Source: Acidimicrobiia bacterium
Lineage (GTDB): Bacteria; Actinomycetota; Acidimicrobiia; Acidimicrobiales; SZUA-35
DNA: 33,229 nt
Assembly (NCBI GenBank): GCA_003231975.1
Contig: QIKW01000164.1
Location: 1 to 33,229 of the forward strand
Direction of reading: 5' to 3'
Shown: positions 1 through 8,094 of the stretch, one piece after another
Layout: the number at the start of each line of letters is the position of its first letter
How positions within the stretch are numbered: the stretch's first letter is position 1
Notes under the pieces: generated by a model
What the model saw: the letters and a program-made list of their open reading frames with translations, nothing else
What the model was told of the DNA's origin: nothing
Databases searched by the model: none
Position numbers and translations under genes: made by a program

Positions 1-1201
1 GACCCGAGAGCGCAACCACCTCGCCAACTGCGGCAAGGCTCAGAACTACTCGGGCTGGTGAGACGTAGGACTGCCAGGTGCGCCCGCCGTCGGCGCTGCG
101 GCTTACAGGCTGCCAGCGCCCGGATCGGAACGCATCTTCGGCAGCAAGAAAGGGGTTGAGGAAGCCGCCCGCCGTAACGCCGATCAGGTTGGCTCCAACT
201 GGTTCCCAGGTCAGGCCGTCAGACGACGAAAGCGCCGACGCGCCGAGATGGAGCCCAAGCACGAAGCGGCCGTCCGACGCTTCTAGTACCTGGCCCCTGA
301 ACGGGATCGGGTCGGCGGGTGATTGGCCCTCGATCGGGACTTCTGCTTCGCTCAATTCGCCCCGCACAGGGCCACCGAATACTTGATCCTCCGGTCTCAG
401 GGCCAGCCGCAGCGCGTCCAACTCGGCGTCGTTCAAACCAAGGGTTGCAATGTCGAGGCGAACGATTTCTCCGTCCGTCTGTTCAATAGCCACGGTTTGC
501 GGATTGATTCCCAACATGCGAACTGGTTGTTGAAGCGACTGGCCAAGGGTCTGGGCCAGGCCCTGAAGGTCGACATCAGCGCCAAGCGTGCGCACCACAA
601 CGAGAGTGCCGCGGGTGTAGGCAACCTGGTAGCTAACAATGCGCTGGATCAACGGGTGATCGATGTTTGCGGGCAGGGGAGGGATCTGTGCTTCGAACCA
701 TTCGAAGGTGTCTGGATCAGCGATCAGGAGGGGCAGTTCAGAGCCATCAAGAGGCGGCGTGGCAATGAGGATGCCGGCGGCCAGCTGAACTTCGTAACCC
801 TCTGGCGGCGGATCCAGTTCGTTTTCAACAACCTCGGTTCCTCCCGCGGGAGACGAAATCACATAGCGGCTGGTGTTGTCGATGGCGGTGAAGCCCTGGA
901 TGATCCACTTGAACTGTGAGCTGGCAATGTCGGCGTCCACCCGAACCCAGTTCAGTTGAGGCCCATCACCAAATAGTGGCCCTCCGGGCGCCCTGGTGGC
1001 AGGCGGGGCCGGTTCTGGCTCTGGGTCGGCGCCATTACCCGTCTGGCTGAGCGCAATGCCACCAACAACGGCAAGCAGAGCAACTGCCAGGCCCGCCCCT
1101 GCCCTGCGTCTGCGGTTCGGTGGGCGTTCCTCATTGTTCTGGCGGGGCGCGTCGGCCGGGGTGAGGTCGATTATCTCGGGCTCGCCGCTCAGCGGAATCA
1201 A
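1..1201 (-). CDS. Membrane-anchored Asp-box (BNR-like) protein, 3' end outside window
   Basis: An uninterrupted minus-strand reading frame of about 400 codons runs from just after the MurA stop to the left edge. It has a short acidic cytoplasmic N-terminus, an RRRR cluster, one hydrophobic segment (LAVALLAVVGGIALS, about residues 36-50) and a Pro/Glu-rich linker, which predicts a type II anchored extracytoplasmic protein. Near the left edge are two Asp-box-like motifs, SSDGLTW and SADGGRTW, as found in sialidase/BNR beta-propellers. Catalytic sialidase residues are not seen, so no enzyme function is claimed. The start is uncertain: TTG at 1201 is used here, but a CTG at 1216 overlapping the MurA TGA (CTGA) is equally possible and no clear Shine-Dalgarno is visible. 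Tight linkage to murA suggests one transcript. Confidence 0.8.
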   Translation of the reverse strand, partial: MIPLSGEPEIIDLTPADAPRQNNEERPPNRRRRAGAGLAVALLAVVGGIALSQTGNGADPEPEPAPPATRAPGGPLFGDGPQLNWVRVDADIASSQFKWIIQGFTAIDNTSRYVISSPAGGTEVVENELDPPPEGYEVQLAAGILIATPPLDGSELPLLIADPDTFEWFEAQIPPLPANIDHPLIQRIVSYQVAYTRGTLVVVRTLGADVDLQGLAQTLGQSLQQPVRMLGINPQTVAIEQTDGEIVRLDIATLGLNDAELDALRLALRPEDQVFGGPVRGELSEAEVPIEGQSPADPIPFRGQVLEASDGRFVLGLHLGASALSSSDGLTWEPVGANLIGVTAGGFLNPFLAAEDAFRSGRWQPVSRSADGGRTWQSYVSPARVVLSLAAVGEVVALSG

Positions 1202-1212
1202 CGGCTGGCCGC

Positions 1213-2577
1213 TCAGGTGTCGGGCGGAGTGGGAACTTCCACGCGCTTCACATCGAGGCCGATCTCATTGAAGTTCTCGATTGGGTGGTTGTAGCCACGG
1301 TCGAGGTGGTGGGTTCCCAGAATGGTTGAGGTGCCCTCGGCGGCGGCCGCTGCGAGCACGTACGCAAAACCGCCGCGAATGTCTGGCACCTCAACTTGGG
1401 TGCCCTTAAGTGTTTCGCCGCCACGAACCACCACCGAACAGGGTGTGGCCGCACCAACAAAGCGAGACTGGATGCTGCCAAGGGGAGTGTTGTACATCTC
1501 GATCTGGGCCCCCATGCGCTTTAGCGCTGGCACGTATGTGAACCGATCTTCGTAGACGGTTTCATACATTACAGAGAGGCCCTCGCACTGGGTGAAGAGG
1601 GCAACCATTGGCGACTGCCAGTCGGTCATGAATCCTGGGTGGGTGTCGGTTTCAACTGCGGTTGGTTGAAGCGCGTCGGCCCAAGCCGAAACCGAGGAAT
1701 CTGTGATCTCGAACTTGGCGCCCATCCCATAGAGCGTGCTTATGGCAGTAACCAGGCGCTCTTGCCTGCAACCGTGCACCCGAATTTCGCCCCCGGTGAT
1801 CAAGCCGGCAACCAGGTAGCTGAATGCTTCGAGGCGGTCGCCTTGGAGGCGATGGCTGGCGCCGGTTAACTGCTCAACCCCGTCGATGATGAAACGACGG
1901 TTGGGCCTCATCTCGATCCTGGCGCCCATTCGCTGCAGGAACAGCGCCAACTCGATTACTTCTGGTTCGGTTGCTGCCCCGTCAAGGACGGTGCGGCCCT
2001 CGGCTAGGCATGCTGTCATCAGAACGGTTTCGGTGGCGCCGACCGAAGGGTAGGGCAGCTCTATGTGAGCACCCCTGAGGCTTCTGGCCTTGGCTTCCAA
2101 GCCGTCTTCGGTCATGGTTACCTCGGCGCCCATTTTCTGAAGGGCGTCAACGTGAAAGTCGATGGGGCGGGCGCCGATGGCGTCTCCGCCAACCATTGGC
2201 ACAAAGGCCTCACCAACTCTGTGCAGAAGCGGCCCAACCATCAGGATGGGGATGCGGTTCAGCCCAGTAAAGCGCATCGGAACCCGGCTAGATGACAGCG
2301 GGCCGGGGTTGATCGTAACGTTGTCTTCGTCTTTAAGCGCCTCGCAACCAAGGGCTTCAAGCATCGAGATAGTGATGTCTACATCGCCAACTTCGGGGCT
2401 GTTGCTGATGGTGGACGGCGAATTTCCAAGCATTGACGCAACGAGGTGTTTTGTGACCGCGTTCTTGGATCCCCGAACCACAACGTCGCCCCGCAGCGGG
2501 CCGGAAGGATTAACGACCCATGCCTGTGTGGTGTTGTCTTTGGCCATCGGATCAGGGTAGTTCGAGTTGGGCCCCAT
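1213..2577 (-). CDS. murA: UDP-N-acetylglucosamine 1-carboxyvinyltransferase (MurA family)
   Basis: Transfers enolpyruvate from PEP to UDP-GlcNAc, the first committed step of peptidoglycan synthesis, in the cytoplasm. The 454-residue length fits the EPSP-synthase-like two-domain family. Visible landmarks are GSKNA (Lys38/Asn39), GGDAIGARPID (residues 130-140, with Arg137), FMTDWQSP (Asp319), the YEDRF segment and DIRGG (Arg401). The loop residue that is Cys115 in E. coli MurA is Asp132 here. The same Cys-to-Asp change in mycobacterial MurA gives intrinsic fosfomycin resistance, so resistance is inferred. The start could also be the internal ATG at 2547 (MAKDN); neither has a strong ribosome site. 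A MurA-like paralogue cannot be excluded because the sequence is divergent in places (VGDVDITISM, DWQSP). Confidence 0.88.
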   Translation of the reverse strand: MGPNSNYPDPMAKDNTTQAWVVNPSGPLRGDVVVRGSKNAVTKHLVASMLGNSPSTISNSPEVGDVDITISMLEALGCEALKDEDNVTINPGPLSSSRVPMRFTGLNRIPILMVGPLLHRVGEAFVPMVGGDAIGARPIDFHVDALQKMGAEVTMTEDGLEAKARSLRGAHIELPYPSVGATETVLMTACLAEGRTVLDGAATEPEVIELALFLQRMGARIEMRPNRRFIIDGVEQLTGASHRLQGDRLEAFSYLVAGLITGGEIRVHGCRQERLVTAISTLYGMGAKFEITDSSVSAWADALQPTAVETDTHPGFMTDWQSPMVALFTQCEGLSVMYETVYEDRFTYVPALKRMGAQIEMYNTPLGSIQSRFVGAATPCSVVVRGGETLKGTQVEVPDIRGGFAYVLAAAAAEGTSTILGTHHLDRGYNHPIENFNEIGLDVKRVEVPTPPDT

Positions 2578-2625
2578 CTCGTGCCGCTGGCTGAAGCCCG
2601 CCTCGGTCAGAGCACCCGCGCTGGT

Positions 2626-3633
2626 TCAGGCCGCCAAACCAACTCTGCTGAAAGCGGTTTTGAGGTAGCCGTCGTTGCTAAGCAGATCGGCAATTCGCCT
2701 GAGGGGATGCAGCGGGTCAAGCTCTCGGAGAGGCCGTTCGGGCAACTCACCGGCCAGCTCGCTAACGTCGAATGCCAGGGCGTAAATGCGGAGTCGGTCG
2801 GCCAGCCGCGGCACCGAGAACAGCTGGGGCAGGTCTTCTGCCAGCCAGCCGGGAACGTCGGCGTAGTCCTGGGTTTCGGCCCGATCGGCGTATTCGGCAG
2901 GCACATGGGCAAACGGAAGGGCGCAGTATCGGAAGATCAAGTCGAGGTCGAGGTCGGCAGGGGCTCCCCTGCTCCATTCGAAGTCGAGGAGCGCCGTCAT
3001 TTCGTTGCCGTCCCACAGGATGTTCTCAAAAGTCAGATCTCCGTGGATCATGGTTTCCTCGGAGTACTCCGCTATGGAATCAGCCGTTTCCAGGATCAAT
3101 TGGTCAACGTCGTTCAGAAGCATGGCGTCGATGCCACCAGCAGACCGCAAACGATCCACAGCCATAGTCAACGGCATCACCGGAACCAGGCAAGTTGCAT
3201 CCAGCAGGTGAGTGGTTGCGCTTAGTTTCGGTGTGGCGCTGGGCACTGGGGTTCGATGGAGTTCTGCCATTGCCGCCGCCAGCTGGCTGATGGCCAGCCT
3301 CCGCTTCTGGCTTGACATGTCGGGCCAGGCCCTTGAAAGAGGCATCCCAGGTCGCTTGGCAACGATAAGAAAGTCGGCTCCCAGTTCGCCGCCGTGGGCA
3401 ACAACTCTTGGGGTCCATGAGCGAATTGGAAGCGCCTTGCAAACCTGGGCCTCCCGTCGCAGCCGCTGATTGTGCTGGTGGTTGATGCGAACCACGTATT
3501 CGCCGCACAAAATCACTTCGTTGCGGGTGCCGCTGATTGACAACAGCTCGCCTTCGCTGGGCAGCCCGTTCTGGCGCAGGGCCTGGCGGGCTCTGGCCAT
3601 TGCAAAGATCGGGGGGTTGCTTGGGGTGGTCAT
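2626..3633 (-). CDS. Aminoglycoside phosphotransferase (APH)-family kinase
   Basis: A protein-kinase-like small-molecule kinase of 335 residues. The catalytic loop is HGDLTFENI (His197, Asp199, Asn204) and the Mg-binding motif is DFEWS (Asp217), both standard for the APH/choline kinase superfamily. The N-lobe contains NEVILCGEYVVRI, where the ATP-side strands should be. The substrate cannot be told from sequence; many genomic members are not drug-resistance enzymes. It lies 48 nt upstream of murA and 56 nt downstream of the serine hydrolase on the same strand, so the genes may be co-transcribed. A small perfect inverted repeat (GTAGG/CCTAC, 3637-3650) sits just before the ATG. Confidence 0.82.
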   Translation of the reverse strand: MTTPSNPPIFAMARARQALRQNGLPSEGELLSISGTRNEVILCGEYVVRINHQHNQRLRREAQVCKALPIRSWTPRVVAHGGELGADFLIVAKRPGMPLSRAWPDMSSQKRRLAISQLAAAMAELHRTPVPSATPKLSATTHLLDATCLVPVMPLTMAVDRLRSAGGIDAMLLNDVDQLILETADSIAEYSEETMIHGDLTFENILWDGNEMTALLDFEWSRGAPADLDLDLIFRYCALPFAHVPAEYADRAETQDYADVPGWLAEDLPQLFSVPRLADRLRIYALAFDVSELAGELPERPLRELDPLHPLRRIADLLSNDGYLKTAFSRVGLAA

Positions 3634-3689
3634 CTTGTAGGGGCACCTACGGTCACGACAAGGGGAGGTTGGTTGAAATGTCGGCCCAA

Positions 3690-4535
3690 TCAGTCCAAAG
3701 TTGAATCGGACGTCTTGCCTAGTACCGCTTCACTGAGGGCGGGCCACGCCTTAACCGCCCATGGCCCGAACTCTCGATCTGTCAGTGCCACACAGGCCAA
3801 ACCGGCTTCCGGATCTATCCAAAACATGGTGCCAGCACGACCAAAATGGCCGTATGTGAATTTGCTGTTCAAGGGAGAGGTCCAATGCGGTTCCTTGTTG
3901 CCCCGAAGCTCGAACCCGAGCCCCCAAAGGTTGGGGTCCTGGCGGCCGAAGCCGGGAAGCACGCCGGCAAGTTCGGGGAACTGCCCCGTTGTCATCTCCT
4001 GAATTGTCTCCGACGCAAGCAGGGTTGGGGCAAACAACTCTGAGCAGACAGCAAGCAGATCGTTGGCCGATGCCACCGCACCGTAGGCGGGCGAGCCATC
4101 AAGCCTGGTGGACTCGAGGTTTAGCGGCAGAACTACGGCCTCGTGAAAGTATTGCGCAGCAGACATTCCGGTCGCCTCTTCCAAGACATGGCCTAGCGTC
4201 TCGTATCCGGCGTTGGAGTAGATGCGTTTGGTGCCGGGGCTGGCTATAGCTTCGGGTTTGTCCGGCCCCAGCCCCGAGGCATGACTCAAGAGATGGCGCA
4301 CGGTTGATCCTGGTGGACCCGCTGGTGCGTCTAGTTGAAGCGAACCCTCTTCGCAGGCAACCATCACTGCCAACCCAAACAGCGGTTTGGTAAGTGAGGC
4401 CAGGGCGAATGGTTTGTCGGTTGGCCCATGCCGCTCGGACCGGCCGTTCAGGTGGATCAGGCCGGCGGCGGCCGAATTGACCGGCCAGGCGTCAATTCGG
4501 CTCAGAACAACGGCGGATCTGGGCTCTGGTTGCAC
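3690..4535 (-). CDS. Serine hydrolase, beta-lactamase (class C/PBP4*) fold
   Basis: A protein of about 281 residues with the SxxK nucleophile motif SLTK in LASLTKPLFG, a YSNAGY motif (the Y-x-N of class C/EstB-type enzymes), and the family phrases AGPPGSTVRHLLSHASGLG and TYGHFGRAGTMFWIDPE, where the H-x-G resembles the KTG-equivalent. No signal peptide is visible, so it is probably cytoplasmic and more likely an esterase or peptidase than a secreted beta-lactamase. The frame is open back to 4742, but that would cover the divergent helicase start. GTG at 4535, close to the conserved IDAWPVNSAAAG segment, is preferred; ATG at 4598 is the alternative. Confidence 0.75.
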   Translation of the reverse strand: MQPEPRSAVVLSRIDAWPVNSAAAGLIHLNGRSERHGPTDKPFALASLTKPLFGLAVMVACEEGSLQLDAPAGPPGSTVRHLLSHASGLGPDKPEAIASPGTKRIYSNAGYETLGHVLEEATGMSAAQYFHEAVVLPLNLESTRLDGSPAYGAVASANDLLAVCSELFAPTLLASETIQEMTTGQFPELAGVLPGFGRQDPNLWGLGFELRGNKEPHWTSPLNSKFTYGHFGRAGTMFWIDPEAGLACVALTDREFGPWAVKAWPALSEAVLGKTSDSTLD

Positions 4536-4583
4536 CCGAATGACGATAGTGGCCCGGTAGACCTCGCCAGAGGTACCGTTCGG

Positions 4584-4589
4584 TAGCCT
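4584..4589 (+). promoter_or_regulatory. Candidate -10 box (TAGCCT) for near-leaderless helicase mRNA
   Basis: TAGCCT ends 9 nt before the helicase ATG and no Shine-Dalgarno precedes the ATG. This matches the TAnnnT-then-start pattern seen elsewhere in the window. No convincing -35 is seen. Confidence 0.35.
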
Positions 4590-4598
4590 GCCACCCAT

Positions 4599-5759
4599 AT
4601 GACCCGACCTTTCGCAGAACTGGGCGTGGCTCCTCCACTTGTAGAGGTGCTCGCCGCCCGGGGCTTTGCCACGGCATTCGCCATTCAAGATCTTGTAATA
4701 GAAGACGCTTTGGCCGGGAAGGACATCTGCGGTAAGGCTCAAACCGGGAGCGGGAAAACTCTGGCCTTTGGCCTTCCAACCATTCAGCGGCTCAGCGAAG
4801 GCAAGCCCGGCGTGTTGCGGGGCCTAGTGCTGGTGCCAACCCGGGAACTAGCGAACCAGGTGATGGAAGAGCTTTCCCCGTTGTGCCAGGCCGTTGGCCT
4901 CAGCGCACTTGCTGTCTACGGCGGGGCCGACATGGATCGCCAGATTGCCGCGATCAAGAGAGGGACCGACCTGATCGTTGCCACCCCGGGCCGCATGATC
5001 GACCTGTTGGACCGGGGCGCAGTATCGGTCAAAGACGTCGAGATAACCGTGTTGGACGAGGCAGACCGAATGGCCGACATGGGGTTCTTGCCCCAAGTTG
5101 AATGGATCCTCCGCCGCATTGAGGGAACCCACCAGACGCTTCTGTTCTCAGCAACCCTGGACGGGGCAATAGACACCCTCGTTGCTCGCTACCAAACCGA
5201 CCCTGTGCGCCACGAGGTCGAGGGCAAAGAGGTAACGGTGGAACAGATGAGCCACCGCTTTGTTGGGGTTCATCAGATGGATCAGGGCAAGGCGGCGGCC
5301 GCGGTAATCAATGCCAACAACCGCACCATGGTTTTCTGCAACACAAAGCGAATGTGTGACCGTCTCGCAGACGATTTGGAAAAGCTTGGTGTGTCGGCCG
5401 AACCAATTCACGGAGATTTGCGTCAGCGTCAGCGCGAGAAGGCGCTCTCTTCCTTCTCAACAGGAAAGGTGCAGGCTCTGGTTGCCACCGACGTGGCCGC
5501 ACGGGGCATCCACGTAGACGACGTAGACGTTGTGCTCCACTTCGACCCGCCAGACGATCACAAAACCTACCTCCACCGATCCGGTCGAACAGCCAGAGCG
5601 GGCGGCACCGGCGTGGCAGTCACCTTTGTGCTCTGGAATCAAGAGCTCGAGGTGAAACGGATGCAGAAGCGGCTCTCGCTCGACATTCCCATCATCGAGA
5701 TGTTCAGCAACGACAAACGACTGCTGGACCTTGCGGGCTGGGACCCAACAGCAGACTGA
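4599..5759 (+). CDS. DEAD-box ATP-dependent RNA helicase
   Basis: ATP-dependent RNA unwinding or remodelling enzyme, cytoplasmic. All core motifs are present in order: Q motif around FAIQ (residue 30), Walker A AQTGSGKT (47-54), PTREL (80-84), TPGR (129-132), DEAD (153-156), SAT (184-186), then in the second RecA domain VFCNT, HGDLRQRQRE, VATDVAARGI and HRSGRTARAG. At 386 residues it is essentially the two-domain core without a C-terminal basic tail, most like the RhlE group. The start is fixed by the typical opening FAELGV. It is followed after 3 nt by metX, so the two are probably co-transcribed. Confidence 0.93.
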   Translation: MTRPFAELGVAPPLVEVLAARGFATAFAIQDLVIEDALAGKDICGKAQTGSGKTLAFGLPTIQRLSEGKPGVLRGLVLVPTRELANQVMEELSPLCQAVGLSALAVYGGADMDRQIAAIKRGTDLIVATPGRMIDLLDRGAVSVKDVEITVLDEADRMADMGFLPQVEWILRRIEGTHQTLLFSATLDGAIDTLVARYQTDPVRHEVEGKEVTVEQMSHRFVGVHQMDQGKAAAAVINANNRTMVFCNTKRMCDRLADDLEKLGVSAEPIHGDLRQRQREKALSSFSTGKVQALVATDVAARGIHVDDVDVVLHFDPPDDHKTYLHRSGRTARAGGTGVAVTFVLWNQELEVKRMQKRLSLDIPIIEMFSNDKRLLDLAGWDPTAD

Positions 5760-5762
5760 AAC

Positions 5763-6977
5763 ATGCCAGATCCCAGCTACCCGTTGCGCAAGCCGGATTC
5801 GGTTGGTGACCCGCTGCCCGCAACCGGCGGCTGGAAGAGAGGGATAACCCCGCCTGCCTGGCGCCGGTTCCTGAAAGTGTGCCAGAACCGCGGCTTTGCC
5901 CTAGAGGGCGGAGGCCGGCTTGACGAGGTGATGCTGGCCTATGAGACGTGGGGCACGCTCGATGCATCGGCCGGGAACGCCGTGCTGGTTTGTCACGCTC
6001 TCACTGGCGATGCTCATGCCGCCGGCCCCAGTGGCCCCGGTCAGCCAAGCGAGGGCTGGTGGGATGATCTGATCGGCCCGGGCAAGCCGCTGGACACCGA
6101 TCGGTACTTCGTTGTGTGCGTCAACGTCATCGGCGGCTGCGGCGGCAGCACCGGCCCCATGTCTAGTCATCCCGAAGACGGCCGCCCATACGGTTCCCGA
6201 TTTCCGGTTGTCACCACCAGGGACGCAGTGAGAACCCAAGCCATGCTGGCTGACCAGCTGGGAATTGGCCGGTGGCTGTCGGTTGTTGGTGGGTCGATGG
6301 GCGGAATGGCGGCACTTGAGTGGGCTGTGATGTTTCCCGAAAGGGTCGCTTCGCTGTCACTTGTTGCCACAACGGCGGCGGCTAGCGCCATGCAGATTGG
6401 CTGGAGCCGAACCGGCAGGCTGGCCGTTGTGAACGACCCCAAGTGGAACGGGGGCGATTACTACGACGCCGCCCCGGGCGAGGGACCCCACGAAGGGTTG
6501 GCGCTGGCCCGCCAAATCGCCCAGATTCACTACCGAGCAGATGTGTCGATGGAGGCTCGGTTCGGTCGAGCCGAGGCCGACAACTTCGCCAAGATCGATC
6601 TGTGGACGGGCTACCAGGTTGAGAGCTACCTGGATCATCACGGTAAGAAGTTGGTGCGCCGATTCGACGCAAACTCCTACCTCGTGTTGAACAAGATGAT
6701 GGACCTGCACGACGTTGGGCGGGGGAGAGGTGGTGTTGCGGCGGCGCTGGCCAGGGTTCGTTGCCCAACGCTTGTGGTGTCGATAGACAGCGACATTCTC
6801 TACACGCCAAGGCAACAGCATCAGCTGAGAGATTTGATAGCAGCGGGCGGCTCTCCGGTTGTGTTCGACGAGATTCACTCAGACCATGGGCACGACGGCT
6901 TCCTCATTGAGTTCCGCCAGCTTGGGCCAATGATCGATCACTTTGTGCTTGACCAGTACAAGTCCGGCCTGGCCTGA
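5763..6977 (+). CDS. metX: Homoserine O-acyltransferase (MetX)
   Basis: Acylates the hydroxyl of L-homoserine (acetyl-CoA is the usual donor) in methionine biosynthesis. The 404-residue alpha/beta-hydrolase shows the nucleophile elbow GGSMGG (Ser178), the acid IDSDILY (Asp344) and the base in SDHGHDGF (His377), plus the family blocks CHALTGDAH and GGCGGSTGP. Some MetX-family enzymes use succinyl-CoA; donor choice cannot be read with confidence here. The N-terminus carries about 25 residues before the conserved core. No metY or metB is nearby. It starts 3 nt after the helicase stop and is followed 7 nt later by the DNA glycosylase, without an obvious Shine-Dalgarno. Confidence 0.92.
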   Translation: MPDPSYPLRKPDSVGDPLPATGGWKRGITPPAWRRFLKVCQNRGFALEGGGRLDEVMLAYETWGTLDASAGNAVLVCHALTGDAHAAGPSGPGQPSEGWWDDLIGPGKPLDTDRYFVVCVNVIGGCGGSTGPMSSHPEDGRPYGSRFPVVTTRDAVRTQAMLADQLGIGRWLSVVGGSMGGMAALEWAVMFPERVASLSLVATTAAASAMQIGWSRTGRLAVVNDPKWNGGDYYDAAPGEGPHEGLALARQIAQIHYRADVSMEARFGRAEADNFAKIDLWTGYQVESYLDHHGKKLVRRFDANSYLVLNKMMDLHDVGRGRGGVAAALARVRCPTLVVSIDSDILYTPRQQHQLRDLIAAGGSPVVFDEIHSDHGHDGFLIEFRQLGPMIDHFVLDQYKSGLA

Positions 6978-6984
6978 ATCTGTC

Positions 6985-7767
6985 GTGCCTGAAGGAGTGG
7001 AGATAGAGATCTACCGCCAGGCAGCCGAGGCGGCGCTGTTCCGCCACATCAGCGCGGTTGAGGCCCCGGACAGCTGGTTCTTAAAGGGCCAGACAACTGG
7101 TGAGGCTGTGGCCGCAGCGATTGTGGGCCAGCAGTTTGTGGCTGCTCGCCGCCTCGGGAAGCTTCTGATCCTGGATTCCAGTGACGGTGATCGACTTGGG
7201 TTGCGGTTTGGCATGACTGGCAGGCTGATTGTTGACGAACAGGCAGCCATTGGCTACTTGGAGTACAGCAGTGCCAGGAACGACCCGAAGTGGGACCGAT
7301 TCGCTGTGAGGTTCGCCGACGGCGGAGATCTTCGAATCCGCGACCCAAGGCGTTTAGGCGGGGTGATCTTGGAGCCCGACGAGGCCGCCCTTGGCGCCGA
7401 TGTGTTCTCCGTAACCCTTGGGCAGTTGGTCGATAGGGTTTTTGTTGGCGAAGTTGCTGTGAAAGCCCGGTTGCTCGACCAGGCCAGAGTTGCCGGTATT
7501 GGGAACCTGATTGCTGATGAGGTCCTGTGGCGAGCGGGAATGGATCCTGCCCGCTCGGCGGGCTCGTTCGAGCCAAAGGATCAGCGCCGGTTCTTGAAAC
7601 ATCTGCGGGCTGTGTTGGCCGACTTTCTTCGAGATGGCGGATCCCACACGGGGCGCCTTCAACCAGCCAGAATTCGGGGCGCGAGGTGTCCAAAGGACGG
7701 CGCTCCGCTGCTTCGCAGGCAGGTTGGCGGTCGCACCACGTTCAGTTGCAGCCAACACCAGCGGTAA
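6985..7767 (+). CDS. Formamidopyrimidine-DNA glycosylase / endonuclease VIII family (Fpg/Nei)
   Basis: Base-excision DNA repair glycosylase/AP lyase. The start is GTG at 6985, because it puts Pro-Glu directly after the initiator (PEGVEIEIYRQ), and the family needs an N-terminal Pro nucleophile followed by Glu. The conserved Lys lies in RRLGKLLIL, and the H2TH region contains AGIGNLIADEVLWRAG. The C-terminal finger is unusual: CPKD ... CSQH rather than four cysteines, so two positions are Asp and His. That may still bind zinc. Substrate (8-oxoG, FaPy or oxidised pyrimidine) is not decided by sequence. It is the third gene of the helicase-metX run, 7 nt after the metX stop. Confidence 0.88.
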   Translation: MPEGVEIEIYRQAAEAALFRHISAVEAPDSWFLKGQTTGEAVAAAIVGQQFVAARRLGKLLILDSSDGDRLGLRFGMTGRLIVDEQAAIGYLEYSSARNDPKWDRFAVRFADGGDLRIRDPRRLGGVILEPDEAALGADVFSVTLGQLVDRVFVGEVAVKARLLDQARVAGIGNLIADEVLWRAGMDPARSAGSFEPKDQRRFLKHLRAVLADFLRDGGSHTGRLQPARIRGARCPKDGAPLLRRQVGGRTTFSCSQHQR

Positions 7768-7774
7768 CAGCAGC

Positions 7775-7780
7775 TACGGT
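7775..7780 (+). promoter_or_regulatory. Candidate -10 box (TACGGT) upstream of GTG 7789
   Basis: TACGGT lies 8 nt before the GTG start of the next small gene, just after the fpg stop. The same hexamer occurs 6 nt before the ATG at 21145. Confidence 0.3.
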
Positions 7781-7788
7781 CGTTCCCA

Positions 7789-8094
7789 GTGCTTGAATTT
7801 CCCGCTCCGATCCTGGCTCAGCTCAGTACGTCGGTAACAGACGAACAAATCAGGCTGATCATTGTCGCCCTGCTTGTGGTTGCCGGTTTGTTGGCGGCGG
7901 CCACGGTGTGGTACTTCATGCACACCAGCCCCCGGAGACGGGCGAAGGCGGCAGCCGAGCGCAGGCGGCATAGCCAAGCCGAGCTCAGCACCGAAGAGCT
8001 CAGCACCGAAGAGTCCAGCACCGAAGACAGCGCAGACGAGTGGACCCGCCTTACCAGCCCAAGCGGGCAAGAACCGAGGAGTTCCCATGGCTGA
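7789..8094 (+). CDS. Small single-pass membrane protein with STEE tail repeat
   Basis: I do not recognise a family. The 101-residue product has one strong hydrophobic segment (about residues 23-44: LIIVALLVVAGLLAAATVWY), followed by a basic patch (RRRAKAAAERRR) and an acidic Ser/Thr/Glu-rich tail containing ELSTE repeated three times. By the positive-inside rule the tail should be cytoplasmic. The GTG start is supported by the preceding TACGGT box. Its 3' end overlaps the next gene by 8 nt, suggesting translational coupling. Confidence 0.6.
   Translation: MLEFPAPILAQLSTSVTDEQIRLIIVALLVVAGLLAAATVWYFMHTSPRRRAKAAAERRRHSQAELSTEELSTEESSTEDSADEWTRLTSPSGQEPRSSHG
7981..8025 (+). repeat. Three tandem 15-bp units (ELSTE-encoding)
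   Basis: GAGCTCAGCACCGAA occurs twice in perfect tandem (7981-7995, 7996-8010), followed by a third copy with two substitutions (8011-8025). The unit is a multiple of three, so the repeat number can vary without a frameshift. Confidence 0.85.

Noticed and set aside
323-919. Plus-strand 198-codon open frame
   Set aside because: It is antisense to the Asp-box protein frame, which has a clear membrane segment and motif content; the plus-strand product has no recognisable features.
2446-3225. Plus-strand 259-codon open frame
   Set aside because: It runs antisense across both murA and the kinase gene, which have catalytic motifs; the product looks like a translation of the complementary strand.
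4536-4742. N-terminal extension of the serine hydrolase
   Set aside because: It would cover the helicase start and first 48 codons, and the sequence does not match the family.
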